Assembly (NCBI GenBank): GCA_030844565.1
Contig: JAUUNK010000001.1
Span: forward strand, 62,001-126,000
Direction: 5' to 3'
Length of the DNA stretch: 64,000 nucleotides
Source of the DNA: Bacteroides ovatus
GTDB taxonomy: Bacteria > Bacteroidota > Bacteroidia > Bacteroidales > Bacteroidaceae
Shown here: positions 53,651-63,100 of the stretch, one piece after another
Position numbering within the stretch: position 1 is the first letter of the stretch
Layout: every line of letters starts with the position of its first letter
The notes under the pieces: model-generated
What the model saw: the letters and a program-made list of their open reading frames with translations, nothing else
Database searches by the model: none
What the model was told of the DNA's origin: nothing
Made by a program: the position numbers and the translations under genes

Positions 53651-54787
53651 ATGAACGTAAAATGTAAGACCTATTTCTTTATCCTCTCCCTCTTCTTCTG
53701 CTACCAGCTCCAAGCCCAGGAACCAGTGAAGGGAGAATTCACCAACGAGACCCCCCAAAGCGCGTATGTCCCTTCCTTCAAAGTGGACGCCACCGACAAA
53801 CCGGTGAAGAACATCATCCTCCTGATAGGAAACGGCATGGGACTGGCCCATATCTGCTCGGGCATGTATGCCAACCGGGGCGAACTCACCCTCACTAACC
53901 TGAAAACCTGCGGATTCGTAAGGACACAATCAGCCAATAAGTTTACCACCGACTCCGCCGCATCGGGCACTGCCTACTCCACCGGCAAAAAGACCAAAAA
54001 CGGAGCGTTGGGAATGGACGCCGACAACCACATTATCCCCAACCTGCCCGAGAAGCTGGCGGAAGACGGATACATCTCGGGCATCGTCACCACCGACAAC
54101 CTGGATGGAGCCACCCCCGCCGCCTTCTTTGCCCACCAACCCGAGCGGGGAATGTCTAAAGAAATATGGGCTGACCTGGCAGGAAGCAAACTCACCTTCT
54201 TCTCCGCCGGAAGCCACGAGCTCTTCGAAAAACAACCGACAGACGTACAAAACGCCATCAAAAAGGAATTTACCATCCTCGACGAACCGGACGCCAAACT
54301 CATCAAGAAGTCAAAGAAACTGGGCTATCTGCCCGCCAAAAGCAAAACAGCCTCGGTGAATGAGAACCGCGGCGACTTCCTCCCCTCCACCACCCAACTC
54401 GCCATCGACTATCTATCGGCACGTAGCCGCAAGGGATTCTTCTTGATGGTAGAAGGCGCCCGCATAGACAAAAGCGCACATAGCAACGACTACCAGGCAG
54501 TGGTGCGCGAAGTGCTCGACTTCGACAAAGCAGTGGAAGCAGCCATCCGCTTCGCAGAGAAAGACGGGAACACCCTCGTCATTATCTCTGCCGACCACGA
54601 GACAGGCGCCTTAGCCCTGCGCGACGGCAATATAAAAGAAGGAAAGATGAAAGCCGTGTTTGTCTCCAAAGGGCACACGCCGATTATGGTCCCGCTCTTC
54701 GCCTACGGTCCGCAATCGAGGCTCTTCAGCGGAGTACAGGAGAATAGCGACGTGAGCAACAAGATTTATCAATTGCTCCATCCATAA
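53651..54787 (+). CDS. Alkaline-phosphatase-family protein with Asn at a metal-ligand position
   Basis: 378 residues with signal peptide (1-22, ending LQAQ). Alkaline phosphatase core: NIILLIGNGMG (54-64), nucleophile serine S102 in TTDSAASGTA, MVEGARIDKSAHSND (metal ligands E, D and H), SADHETGALAL (D, H) and SKGHTPIMVPLFAYGP (H). In the family the first motif is normally G-D-G-M-G, whose aspartate bridges zinc and magnesium; here it is asparagine (N61, codon AAC). Activity may be reduced or metal use changed. Exported to the periplasm with the GH92 enzyme, it may remove phosphate from phosphorylated mannose. Confidence 0.85.
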   Translation: MNVKCKTYFFILSLFFCYQLQAQEPVKGEFTNETPQSAYVPSFKVDATDKPVKNIILLIGNGMGLAHICSGMYANRGELTLTNLKTCGFVRTQSANKFTTDSAASGTAYSTGKKTKNGALGMDADNHIIPNLPEKLAEDGYISGIVTTDNLDGATPAAFFAHQPERGMSKEIWADLAGSKLTFFSAGSHELFEKQPTDVQNAIKKEFTILDEPDAKLIKKSKKLGYLPAKSKTASVNENRGDFLPSTTQLAIDYLSARSRKGFFLMVEGARIDKSAHSNDYQAVVREVLDFDKAVEAAIRFAEKDGNTLVIISADHETGALALRDGNIKEGKMKAVFVSKGHTPIMVPLFAYGPQSRLFSGVQENSDVSNKIYQLLHP

Positions 54788-54882
54788 ATACACCGCAGGA
54801 CAAACCAAGCCGACGTTTAGAGTCCCTATACCTAAAGCACAGGATATGAATACCTTGCGAATACTCGCTTAATCCCCAATAT

Positions 54883-54970
54883 AAAAACACCCGGATGTTT
54901 TAGTACAAAACATCCGGGTGTTTTTATTGAGAACATGGGGGTGTTGTTTAGCAAAACATCCGGGTGTTTT
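54883..54970. terminator. Perfect 19-bp hairpin plus a second half-copy
   Basis: AAAAACACCCGGATGTTTT (54883-54901) is the exact reverse complement of the arm at 54907-54925, with a 5-base loop; T runs follow on both strands, so it ends the GH92-phosphatase unit and can work from either side. The arm (AAAACATCCGGGTGTTTT) is repeated exactly at 54953-54970, facing a weaker partner (AACATGGGGGTGTT) at 54932-54945. Confidence 0.8.
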
Positions 54971-54990
54971 GCATTTAATCCTTTGCAGGC

Positions 54991-55060
54991 TATCTCCCGG
55001 CAGGCTATAGTCCAAGTGAAAGAGTGCTATACTCGATCTCCCGGGTAGCTATAGCCAATT
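54991..55060. repeat. Imperfect direct repeat, 44-bp period
   Basis: ATCTCCCGGcaGGCTATAGt (from 54992) and ATCTCCCGGgtAGCTATAGc (from 55036) agree at most positions. They lie between the terminator and the chimeric pseudogene, with no gene attached. Confidence 0.45.
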
Positions 55061-55093
55061 TGCCGGAAGCTATCCCCCCTCTTTCCATCTTCT

Positions 55094-55847
55094 TTAGTCT
55101 CCCGCATGGTAGATGCGGATGGTGTTCTTATCCACCGCCACCGCGTTGCGCACGAGGCTGAAAGCTTGTCCGTTGCCGTTGACGCCGATGTAGTTGTAAT
55201 ATCCTGCATACGAATTTTTCCGAATCTCATATCGTGCGGGTATAGAATCCGGCGCGATTGTTGGAGCGTGCCTTGGTGTTCCAACCTATAATCTTGGCGT
55301 TATAGGCAGTGGCGGCATCTCTCCAGCGGCGCAAGTCGTGGTAGCGAGGGGCTTCGAGGGCAAACTTTATCTTACGCTCCAGCTTGATGGCTTCGCGCAG
55401 GCTTTCTTTGCTGCCCATCTCGTCGGGGATGCTGGCGCGTTGCTGGAAGATACCTGTGCGGCATTCGTTAAAGAAATCCACTGTGAAGTCCACGCTGCCG
55501 TTGAACAACTGCCCGTCGATACCGATGTCAAACTTCTTGGTTTTCTCCCAACGCAGGTTCTGGGAGGCTTCCTGGCTTTCGGCTATGTTCTTGTCGCTGT
55601 CCCAGATGCCGGCTCCGTTACCTTCGGTCATGGTGGAAAGGAAGGGGAAACGAATATCCTTGTCGAGACGGTCGTTTCCTACAACACCGTAGGAAGCGCG
55701 GAATTTCAGGAAGGTGATAAAAGGTAGACCCTCCGGAATGCCCGGATGTTTCGCAATATCCTCATCACTGCAACTACAGATGAAGACTAAAGCCAGCAGT
55801 AGCCAGCTCTTCCCGCATAGAAAACGTAGAGCAAAGAGAGGATACAA
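55094..55847 (-). pseudogene. Chimeric relic of lipoprotein, SusC and SusD genes
   Basis: Open frame of 206 codons from 55847 to 55227, made of three unrelated parts. Residues about 10-42 are a lipoprotein signal and start (LLLALVFICSCSDEDIAKHP). Residues 46-145 are an internal SusC barrel piece (FLKFRASYGVVGNDRLDKDI; SVDFTVDFFNECRTGIFQQR; ASIPDEMG). Residues 146-206 are a SusD C-terminal piece (KESLREAIKLERKIKFALEA; RYHDLRRWRD; GFYTRT). After the TGA, a +1 frame stays open to 55094 (YEIRKNSYAGYYNYIG), so a further frameshift is likely. Deletions appear to have fused the remains of a former Sus locus. It is not expected to be functional. Confidence 0.75.
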
Positions 55848-55944
55848 ATAGTACAGGGAGGTAAAAGACGGCTCTAGAATTTATTCTGAAGCATGTTGAT
55901 GGGAAAAGAGCCCTTTCAGCATTTTAACAGAAACGAGATACTAG

Positions 55945-58900
55945 TTATACGAATTTACTGGGGGAGACTCCATAAAGTTTCTTAAATGCGGTGCTGAAAT
56001 ATTTAGCATCCGGAAAGCCCACCTTCAAAGCGACCTCTTGCACGGGCATTTGCTGCCTCAAAAAGTTGGCGGCTTCCTTCATACGTATCAATTTAATGAA
56101 TTCGTTGGGAGCTTGCCCGGTCAAGGCTTTCAGCTTTTCATAAAAGAGTGTCCGGCTTAGGGCAAGTTCCCGGCAGAGCTGGTTGATGGTGAAGTCCGGA
56201 TTAGGGAGATTTTCGATAACCAGGCTTGTACAATGTTCCAGGAATTCCTTGTCCAGAGGAGAGAGGAAGTGAATACATTCTTCGTTTTCCTTTTGTTCGT
56301 CAGCACCTGGTGACAGGGAGGCGCCGCCGAGAGAACGGGATAAGAAATACTCGCGCACCATCCTACGGTTTTGCAACACGCCTTTCACTTTGGTCTTTAA
56401 GATTTCCGTATCGAAGGGCTTGGTCAGGTAATCGTCCGCTCCGCTTTCCAACCCTTCGAGGATAGCATCTTTTTCGCTCTTGGCGGTCAACAAGAGCACA
56501 GGTATGTGAGAAGTGGCAAAGTCCGACTTAACTCTGCGGCACAATTCGTCTCCCTGAATGCCGGGCATCATCACGTCGGAGATAATGAGTTCTACGGAGT
56601 TCTCTTTCAGATATTCGAGTGCCGACTCTCCATCGGGTTTATCGGCAACCGTATACGTGTGCTCAAAGGTCTTTCTCAGATAGAAACGCAGTTCATCATT
56701 GTCTTCTACCACCATGATGCGTTCGCGGGAGCTATCCGTTGGCAGGTTCTCTTCCGCTTGAAACCAGTCGGAGGGTTGGATTGCCGCTGCCACTTCTTCT
56801 TTCCGGGGCGGGACGGATACAGCCCTTTCAGGGGAAACAATGTATTTAGCCAGATGCCGGTTGCCTTTCCTAAAGGTAAGCGTGAATGACGACCCTTTTC
56901 CTTCTACGCTATGGAAAGAGATGTGCCCTTTATGCAGCTTCATCAGGCGGCGGGTGAGCAATAAGCCGATGCCGCTACCGGTCTCTTTGGAGTTAACCGC
57001 ATTCTCGGCACGATAGAAGTTGGAGAAGATATACCGCTGTGCCTTGCGCGGGATGCCTATCCCGTTGTCTCTCACTTCTATCTCTATCTTCTTTTCTTTC
57101 TGCTCCACATTGACGGTAATCTCTCCTCCGGCAGAAGTGTACTTCACTGCATTCGAGAAAAGATTATCAAATATCTTATCCGCCTTGTCCCTGTCCATCC
57201 AGAGGGAGACAGGAACCGGGGGCATCACCAACTGCATCCGTATCCGCTTACTTTCGCAAAGCGCACCGAAGCTCAGTATCTTTTCTTCCAAATACGTTTT
57301 CAAATCATATTCCGCTACTTGGAGGGCTGCATAGGCAGTATCTATCTTCTGGAAATCAAGAAGCTGGGTAATGAGGTTGTGGAGCTTCTCGGTATTCTTG
57401 CGGGCTATGTGCAGGAAGTGTTTACCTTCTTCCGACAATCCCTCCTCCTTGTTCAGGTCGTTCAAAGGCGCCATGATGAGCGTCACCGGCGTGCGGATGT
57501 CGTGTGCGGTATTTATAAAGAACTGAATCTTCTCCGAGAAATGCTTCTTCTCCATCTTGTTGGCAAAAAAGCGCCACACGAAATAGATGATACCTGCCAG
57601 CAGGCTAATGTATATCACCCAGGCAAAAGCCGTATTCCAGTAGGGTTGGGCTATGTGTATGCGGATAGAGCGTTGGTCCAGTTGCTGCCTTCCGTTCTCG
57701 CTCATGCTTTCCACTCGGAAAGTGTAGTCTCCCGGCGGGATATTAGTGTAGCGCACATTCAGCTCATTGGTAGGGCGGCTCCACCCCGGGTCGAAGCCTT
57801 CCAGGAGATAACGATACCGGATGTCCTGCTGATATTGGTAAGAGACGGAGATAAAAGAGACGAGGAAAGAGTTCTCATTGTATTTCAGCCGGATAGTCTT
57901 TCCTTCGTTCAGTGTACGGTTGAAGAGAATCCTCTTCTCTTGTGTCCGCTCGCGCGACGTTTGAGGAACTTCGAATGAGGTAAATACCAAGGGAGCCTTA
58001 TAGAATTGCCGGGTAAAGTTTCCCGGATTAAAGCGTACGGCGCCGTTAGTGCTTCCATACACAAAGTCTCCGTTTCTCAACCGGGTATAAGACATGAAGT
58101 TGAACTCATTCGCCAGCCCGTCCAGAAAGCCGATGTTAGTAATTGCGGGCGAAGGGGAAAGCGTGATATAGGCAAGCCCTTTGTCGGTGCTCAGCCAGAG
58201 ATGTCCTTCCCTGTCGGGCATAATACTATATATATAATTGGAAGGTAGCCCGTCGGCAGTAGAGTATGTGACAGCTTGCCCGGTGTTCAAGTCGAATAGA
58301 TTGATGCCGCCTCCGTCTGTGCCAAACCACACCTTATCGGCAGTAGGGAAATACATGGAGTAAATGAAGCTGTTGCTCCGCGTGCCGGCGGCGGAAGGGG
58401 AAGAGAAGTATTGCCTGAATATCCCTGTACGCTTGTTGAGCAGGTAGAAGCCGTTGGCGGTAGCTATTGCCAGGGTGTCTTTGTTCACGCAGGTAATTGA
58501 ATTGATAAGCATGATACCGTAGGGAACAAAGCTTTCTTCCTTTCCTGCTTTCGGAGGGATGTACCTCAGAAGCTCGCCATACATGCCTCCCAGCCACATG
58601 TCCCCGTCCCCATCCCTCACGATGGAGTAGATGTAGTTGGTGGTGAGTGTGCCCGGCTGCCCGGCGGTAAGATGTTTGCGGATGCCGCTCCGCTTATGGA
58701 GGCAATACACCCCCGTGCCATAACCGCCTGCCCACACATTGCCGTTGCCATCGTTGCAAAGTGCCAGGAACACGTTTTCTTTGAGGAAATGTTTCCAAAG
58801 CCCTTCTTTCTGAAAATGCACGCTGATACCCTGATTTGTGGCATACCACACATCTCCGTCGTCATCCTCGAGGATGGCGTTCACGTGGTTGTCCGTCAAT

Positions 58901-59958
58901 GATTGGGGATTCTTATATTCGTGTTGGGTCAGTTCAAAGAAATACTTCTTGGGGTTGGCGCAGGCAACGCCTCCTGTATAACTTCCTATCCAGAGGTTGG
59001 AAGAGCTGTCTTTGCAAAGAGTATAGATGCCGTTTCCTCTCAGCTTTCCTTCTTCTTCCTGGTTGGCATTGAGGAATATCCACGAGTCGGCGGCATCTCC
59101 CGCCACGGCGTAGACGCCTGCGCCGTCTGTGCCCAGCAACAAGGTGTGTTCGTCATAAGCTATGATAGAACGGTAAGGCAGACGGGGCAGGCGGGTGAGT
59201 GCTTCGGCAGATATAAAGTTCTTTGTGCGCACGTCTTGCACTTTAATTCCTTCGCTGAAAGTGCCTATCCAAAGGTAGGAAGTCGCCGGGTCGTAGAAAG
59301 AAGATTGTACATTCAGCCCCGGCAGCAGGGGACGGGCTCCGGCTTCTTCCCGGCAATCATATTCGTAAAGCCCTTCGGTAGAAGCAATGTACAGCTTCTC
59401 TTCGGTGGGAGAATAGAACAAAGAGTTGATGCACTTATATTTTAATACACTGCACACGCCCACGGTGGCATTATACATGAACAAGCCATTCTTCAGCCCG
59501 AACCAAAACCGGTCGGAGGAGTCGATAAACAAATAATTGAGGGATGTGTCCTCTTCCGTCAACTCCGCCACGTCCATAGCAAGGACGAAAGTATCCGCCA
59601 GAGAATCATACTTGAATATTTTGCCGGCATTGGTATATGCCCAAAGCGCCCCGTGGGAATCTGCGGTGAGATAGATTATCCGCCCGGCGCCGTCCACTAC
59701 AATATCTTCTCCAAAGAGACTGTAACTTTTCACACTGCGCCCATCGAAGCAATCCACCCCCGATTTAGTGGAAATCCAGATAAATCCTCTCCGGTCTTCG
59801 AGGATGGAAAACACGCGTTGGTTGCTTAAGCCTTCTTTAGTGGTGAGATATTGGTAAGTAAACGAGCGGCTATCCACCGACTTCTTCGATTGGGAGAAAA
59901 CAGGCAGAGCAGATAACAAGAAGATAGAAAGCAAACAAAGGTACAAGGTGTGTCTCAT
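55945..59958 (-). CDS. Hybrid two-component system regulator (HTCS)
   Basis: 1337 residues. Signal peptide (ending LPVFSQ), then two seven-bladed Reg_prop propellers (about 35-700; SILEDRRGFIWISTKSGVDC, NHVNAILEDDDGDVWYAT, and ADGLPSNYIYSIMPDREGHL), a Y_Y_Y domain (RYRYLLEGFDPGWSRPTNE), and a membrane helix near 785-805. Histidine kinase: FFINTAHDIRTPVTLIMAPL with the phospho-histidine near 818, ATPase motifs IFDNLFSNAVKYTS and DNGIGIP. Receiver domain: MVVEDNDELR, IISDVMMPGIQGDE (phospho-aspartate near 1126), LTKPFD. An AraC helix-turn-helix ends the protein (EVALKVGFPDAKYFSTAFKK). It senses an oligosaccharide in the periplasm and should activate the divergent SusC/SusD genes at 60171. Confidence 0.95.
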   Translation of the reverse strand: MRHTLYLCLLSIFLLSALPVFSQSKKSVDSRSFTYQYLTTKEGLSNQRVFSILEDRRGFIWISTKSGVDCFDGRSVKSYSLFGEDIVVDGAGRIIYLTADSHGALWAYTNAGKIFKYDSLADTFVLAMDVAELTEEDTSLNYLFIDSSDRFWFGLKNGLFMYNATVGVCSVLKYKCINSLFYSPTEEKLYIASTEGLYEYDCREEAGARPLLPGLNVQSSFYDPATSYLWIGTFSEGIKVQDVRTKNFISAEALTRLPRLPYRSIIAYDEHTLLLGTDGAGVYAVAGDAADSWIFLNANQEEEGKLRGNGIYTLCKDSSSNLWIGSYTGGVACANPKKYFFELTQHEYKNPQSLTDNHVNAILEDDDGDVWYATNQGISVHFQKEGLWKHFLKENVFLALCNDGNGNVWAGGYGTGVYCLHKRSGIRKHLTAGQPGTLTTNYIYSIVRDGDGDMWLGGMYGELLRYIPPKAGKEESFVPYGIMLINSITCVNKDTLAIATANGFYLLNKRTGIFRQYFSSPSAAGTRSNSFIYSMYFPTADKVWFGTDGGGINLFDLNTGQAVTYSTADGLPSNYIYSIMPDREGHLWLSTDKGLAYITLSPSPAITNIGFLDGLANEFNFMSYTRLRNGDFVYGSTNGAVRFNPGNFTRQFYKAPLVFTSFEVPQTSRERTQEKRILFNRTLNEGKTIRLKYNENSFLVSFISVSYQYQQDIRYRYLLEGFDPGWSRPTNELNVRYTNIPPGDYTFRVESMSENGRQQLDQRSIRIHIAQPYWNTAFAWVIYISLLAGIIYFVWRFFANKMEKKHFSEKIQFFINTAHDIRTPVTLIMAPLNDLNKEEGLSEEGKHFLHIARKNTEKLHNLITQLLDFQKIDTAYAALQVAEYDLKTYLEEKILSFGALCESKRIRMQLVMPPVPVSLWMDRDKADKIFDNLFSNAVKYTSAGGEITVNVEQKEKKIEIEVRDNGIGIPRKAQRYIFSNFYRAENAVNSKETGSGIGLLLTRRLMKLHKGHISFHSVEGKGSSFTLTFRKGNRHLAKYIVSPERAVSVPPRKEEVAAAIQPSDWFQAEENLPTDSSRERIMVVEDNDELRFYLRKTFEHTYTVADKPDGESALEYLKENSVELIISDVMMPGIQGDELCRRVKSDFATSHIPVLLLTAKSEKDAILEGLESGADDYLTKPFDTEILKTKVKGVLQNRRMVREYFLSRSLGGASLSPGADEQKENEECIHFLSPLDKEFLEHCTSLVIENLPNPDFTINQLCRELALSRTLFYEKLKALTGQAPNEFIKLIRMKEAANFLRQQMPVQEVALKVGFPDAKYFSTAFKKLYGVSPSKFV

Positions 59959-59970
59959 GGATTCTCAGCA

Positions 59971-60107
59971 CTATCGGATTAGTCCTGCCCGCAAAGATAC
60001 ATGTATGCGGGAAATACCAAGTAAAATCAAGAGAAAATTATAAGGAACGCGGGCAGAAAACAGCAAATCCGATAGCTTTCAAACCCATTCCGATAGCTTT
60101 CGAACCC
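59971..60107 (+). promoter_or_regulatory. Direct repeats, candidate HTCS binding site
   Basis: TCCGATAGCTTTCaAACCC at 60068-60086 and TCCGATAGCTTTCgAACCC at 60089-60107: 18 of 19 bases equal at a 21-bp period (two helical turns). An inverted shorter copy CTATCGGATT is at 59971-59980 in the HTCS leader. The last repeat ends 20 bp before the -7 box of the susC gene (TATATTTG, 60128-60135), which lacks a -33 box. Confidence 0.65.
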
Positions 60108-60127
60108 TGCGTGAAGGGGTTGCGCCC

Positions 60128-60135
60128 TATATTTG
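60128..60135 (+). promoter_or_regulatory. -7 box of the HTCS-controlled susC
   Basis: TATATTTG fits TAnnTTTG; no TTTG is found 19-21 bp upstream, the place being taken by the direct repeats. The leader to the ATG at 60171 is about 30 nt. The divergent HTCS gene has its own TATCTTTG at 59999-59992. Confidence 0.6.
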
Positions 60136-60170
60136 CGGTGTCAATCAATAATCTAATATACATAAGTGAC

Positions 60171-63100
60171 ATGAAAAAACAGTTAACCCTATTTCTCTGG
60201 CTATTGCTATTCGTACCTATATACGGATATGCAGGAGACGCAGTGACCCATCATCAGACAGCACAACAAGCTTCCAAAGTTAAAGGAACAGTGACAGACG
60301 AACAAGGCGAACCCCTCATCGGCGCCAGTATTGCCGTAAAAGGCACTACACAAGGAGTAATCACCGACTTCAACGGACATTTCAGTATCGACGCTTCCCG
60401 CAATGCTACATTAATAATAAGCTATGTAGGCTATCGCCCGGAAGAGATACAAGTGAAAGGGCAATCCAATCTTAAAATCATCCTCAAGGAGGATAGCAAG
60501 ATTATTGACGAAGTAGTGGTGACGGCACTAGGCATCAAGCGCGAGCGGAAAGCACTCGGTTATGCGCTCGGCGAAGTAAAAGGCGAAGAACTCGCCAAAG
60601 CGAAAGAAACCAACCTCATCAACTCCCTGGCAGGAAAGATACCCGGCTTGGTTATCAGCCAGACTGCCGGAGGACCTTCCGGCTCATCCAGAGTCATCGT
60701 TCGCGGCAGCACGGAAATGACGGGAAACAACCAGCCGCTATATGTTGTGGACGGAGTACCCCTGGACAACACCAACTACGGCAGCGCCGGGACCTACGGC
60801 GGCTACGACCTTGGAGACGGCATCTCGAGCATCAACCCGGACGACATTGAAAGCATGTCGGTATTGAAAGGTCCCGCAGCCTCCGCCTTATACGGTAGCC
60901 GCGCTTCCCACGGCGTCATCCTTATCACTACCAAGAAAGCAAACACTAAGAAGAAATTCTCGGTAGAACTGAACAGCACCACCACCTTCGAGAAGCAACT
61001 GACGAAATGGGACGACGTGCAGTACATCTACGGACAGGGAACCGGAGGACGCATCAACGGCTCCGACGACCAATACTCGTCCAACAAGAACTGGGGACCG
61101 AAAGTAGACCGGGGCTTGCACATGACCTACTTCGACGGAATAACCCGCCCCTACGTCATCGTCCCCGACAACATCGACGGATTCTTCCGCACAGGCATGA
61201 CTACCACTAACACCATCGTAGTGAGCACCGTGAAAGACGACACAGGCATCCGCGCCACTTATACGGACATGCGCAACAAAGACATCCTTCCCAACACGAA
61301 GATGAGCCGCAACACGCTGAACCTGCGCGCCAACACCACCATCAACAAGAAAGTGGACCTCGACTTCAAAGTGACCTACACCCGCGAAGACGTAAAGAAC
61401 CGCCCTGCACTGGCAGACCATCGTGCCAACCCCGCCCGCAACCTCATGTCCCTGGCAACCACCTACGACCAGAAGTGGCTGCGCGACAACTACAAAGACG
61501 CCGACGGCAACTATTACGACTGGAACGGACGCGACGTGTGGAACGTCAACCCCTACTGGATTCTCAACGAAATGACGAATGAATCGGGCAAAGACAAGTT
61601 TATGGGCTCAGCGCTCGTACGCTACAACGTCAACTCCCACCTGAAACTGCAAGTGACCGGCGGAGCAGACATCAGTTTCTTCAACTTCCAGGACTATGCA
61701 GCTCCCTCTTCTCCCGGCTTCGAACTGGGGCAACTGCAAATCAGCGACTTCAAGAACAAGATGTACAACGTAGAAGCCCTGGCCATCTACAACAACAGCT
61801 ACAAGAAATTCGATTACGGCTTCACCCTCGGCGGCAATATATATAAGGTGAACAACAAGACACAGATTGTCACCGCCAAAGAGATGCTGATGCGCGACGT
61901 GATTGCCCTGCAAAGCTTCGCCAACAAAGAGCTCAAAGAGGGAAGCTACCGCAAACAGATTAACTCACTGTATGGCTCCGTGAACCTGGCTTACGGTAAC
62001 TTCGCCTACCTGGATGCCACGCTGCGCGGCGACCATTCCTCCACGTTGCCTTCGGGAAACAACACTTACCTCTATCCCTCCGTATCGGGCAGCTTCCTCT
62101 TCTCGGAGTTCTTCAAAATCAACCCTTCGATTCTGCCTTACGGTAAAATCAGGGTATCGTGGGCACAAGTGGGCAGCGACACCGACCCCTACCAACTGGG
62201 ACTCTCGTATGAACTCTCTTCCAAGAGTTACGCCGGCTACGCCCTCTCGCAGATTGCCAACACCACCATCCCCAACAAGGACCTGAAACCCACCAAAACC
62301 AACTCCGCCGAGGTAGGATTCGAGCTGAAGTTCCTCAAGAACCGCATCGGGCTGGACTTTACTTACTACACACAAAGCAGCAAGAACCAAATCATGAGGC
62401 TCAACACCACCGGCGCCTCCGGATACAACGCCATGCTGATTAATGCGGGCGAGATAGAAAATAAAGGAGTGGAAATAGCATTGAACACCCGCCCCATACA
62501 GACCAAAGATTTCTCGTGGGACGTAAACGTGAACTTCTCCAAGAACAGCAACAAAGTGAAAAGACTCGCCTCGGGCATCAAAGAGTTCGAGTTGGAGTCT
62601 GCCCGCTGGATTAACGTGAAAGTGGCAGCCGTGGAAGGAGAAAACTACGGCTCCATCCTGGGAAAAGACTTCTTGAGAAACGACGCCGGGCAGATTATCG
62701 TAGACGCCAACACCGGACTGCCCAAAGTGACGGAAGACCTCAGAGTACTGGGCAACGCCACCTGGAAATGGACAGGTGGCCTCACAACTAACCTGACATA
62801 CCGGGACATCTCACTGTCTGCCATCTTCGACATCAAAGTGGGCGCCGACGTCTACTCCATGTCTTCCCGCTCTTCTTACCTGACAGGCAAAGACAAAGCC
62901 ACCCTCACAGGACGCGACGCCTGGTATGAATCGGAAGAAAAACGCCTCCAGGCAAGAGCCACCGAAAAGAACTGGATACCTACCGGCGGCTATCTTGTAG
63001 ACGGAGTAGTGGAACAGGAAGACGGAACCTTCGTGAAGAACACCAAATACGTAGACCCGGAAAAGTATTGGGCACACATAGCCGACCAGACACCGCTGCC

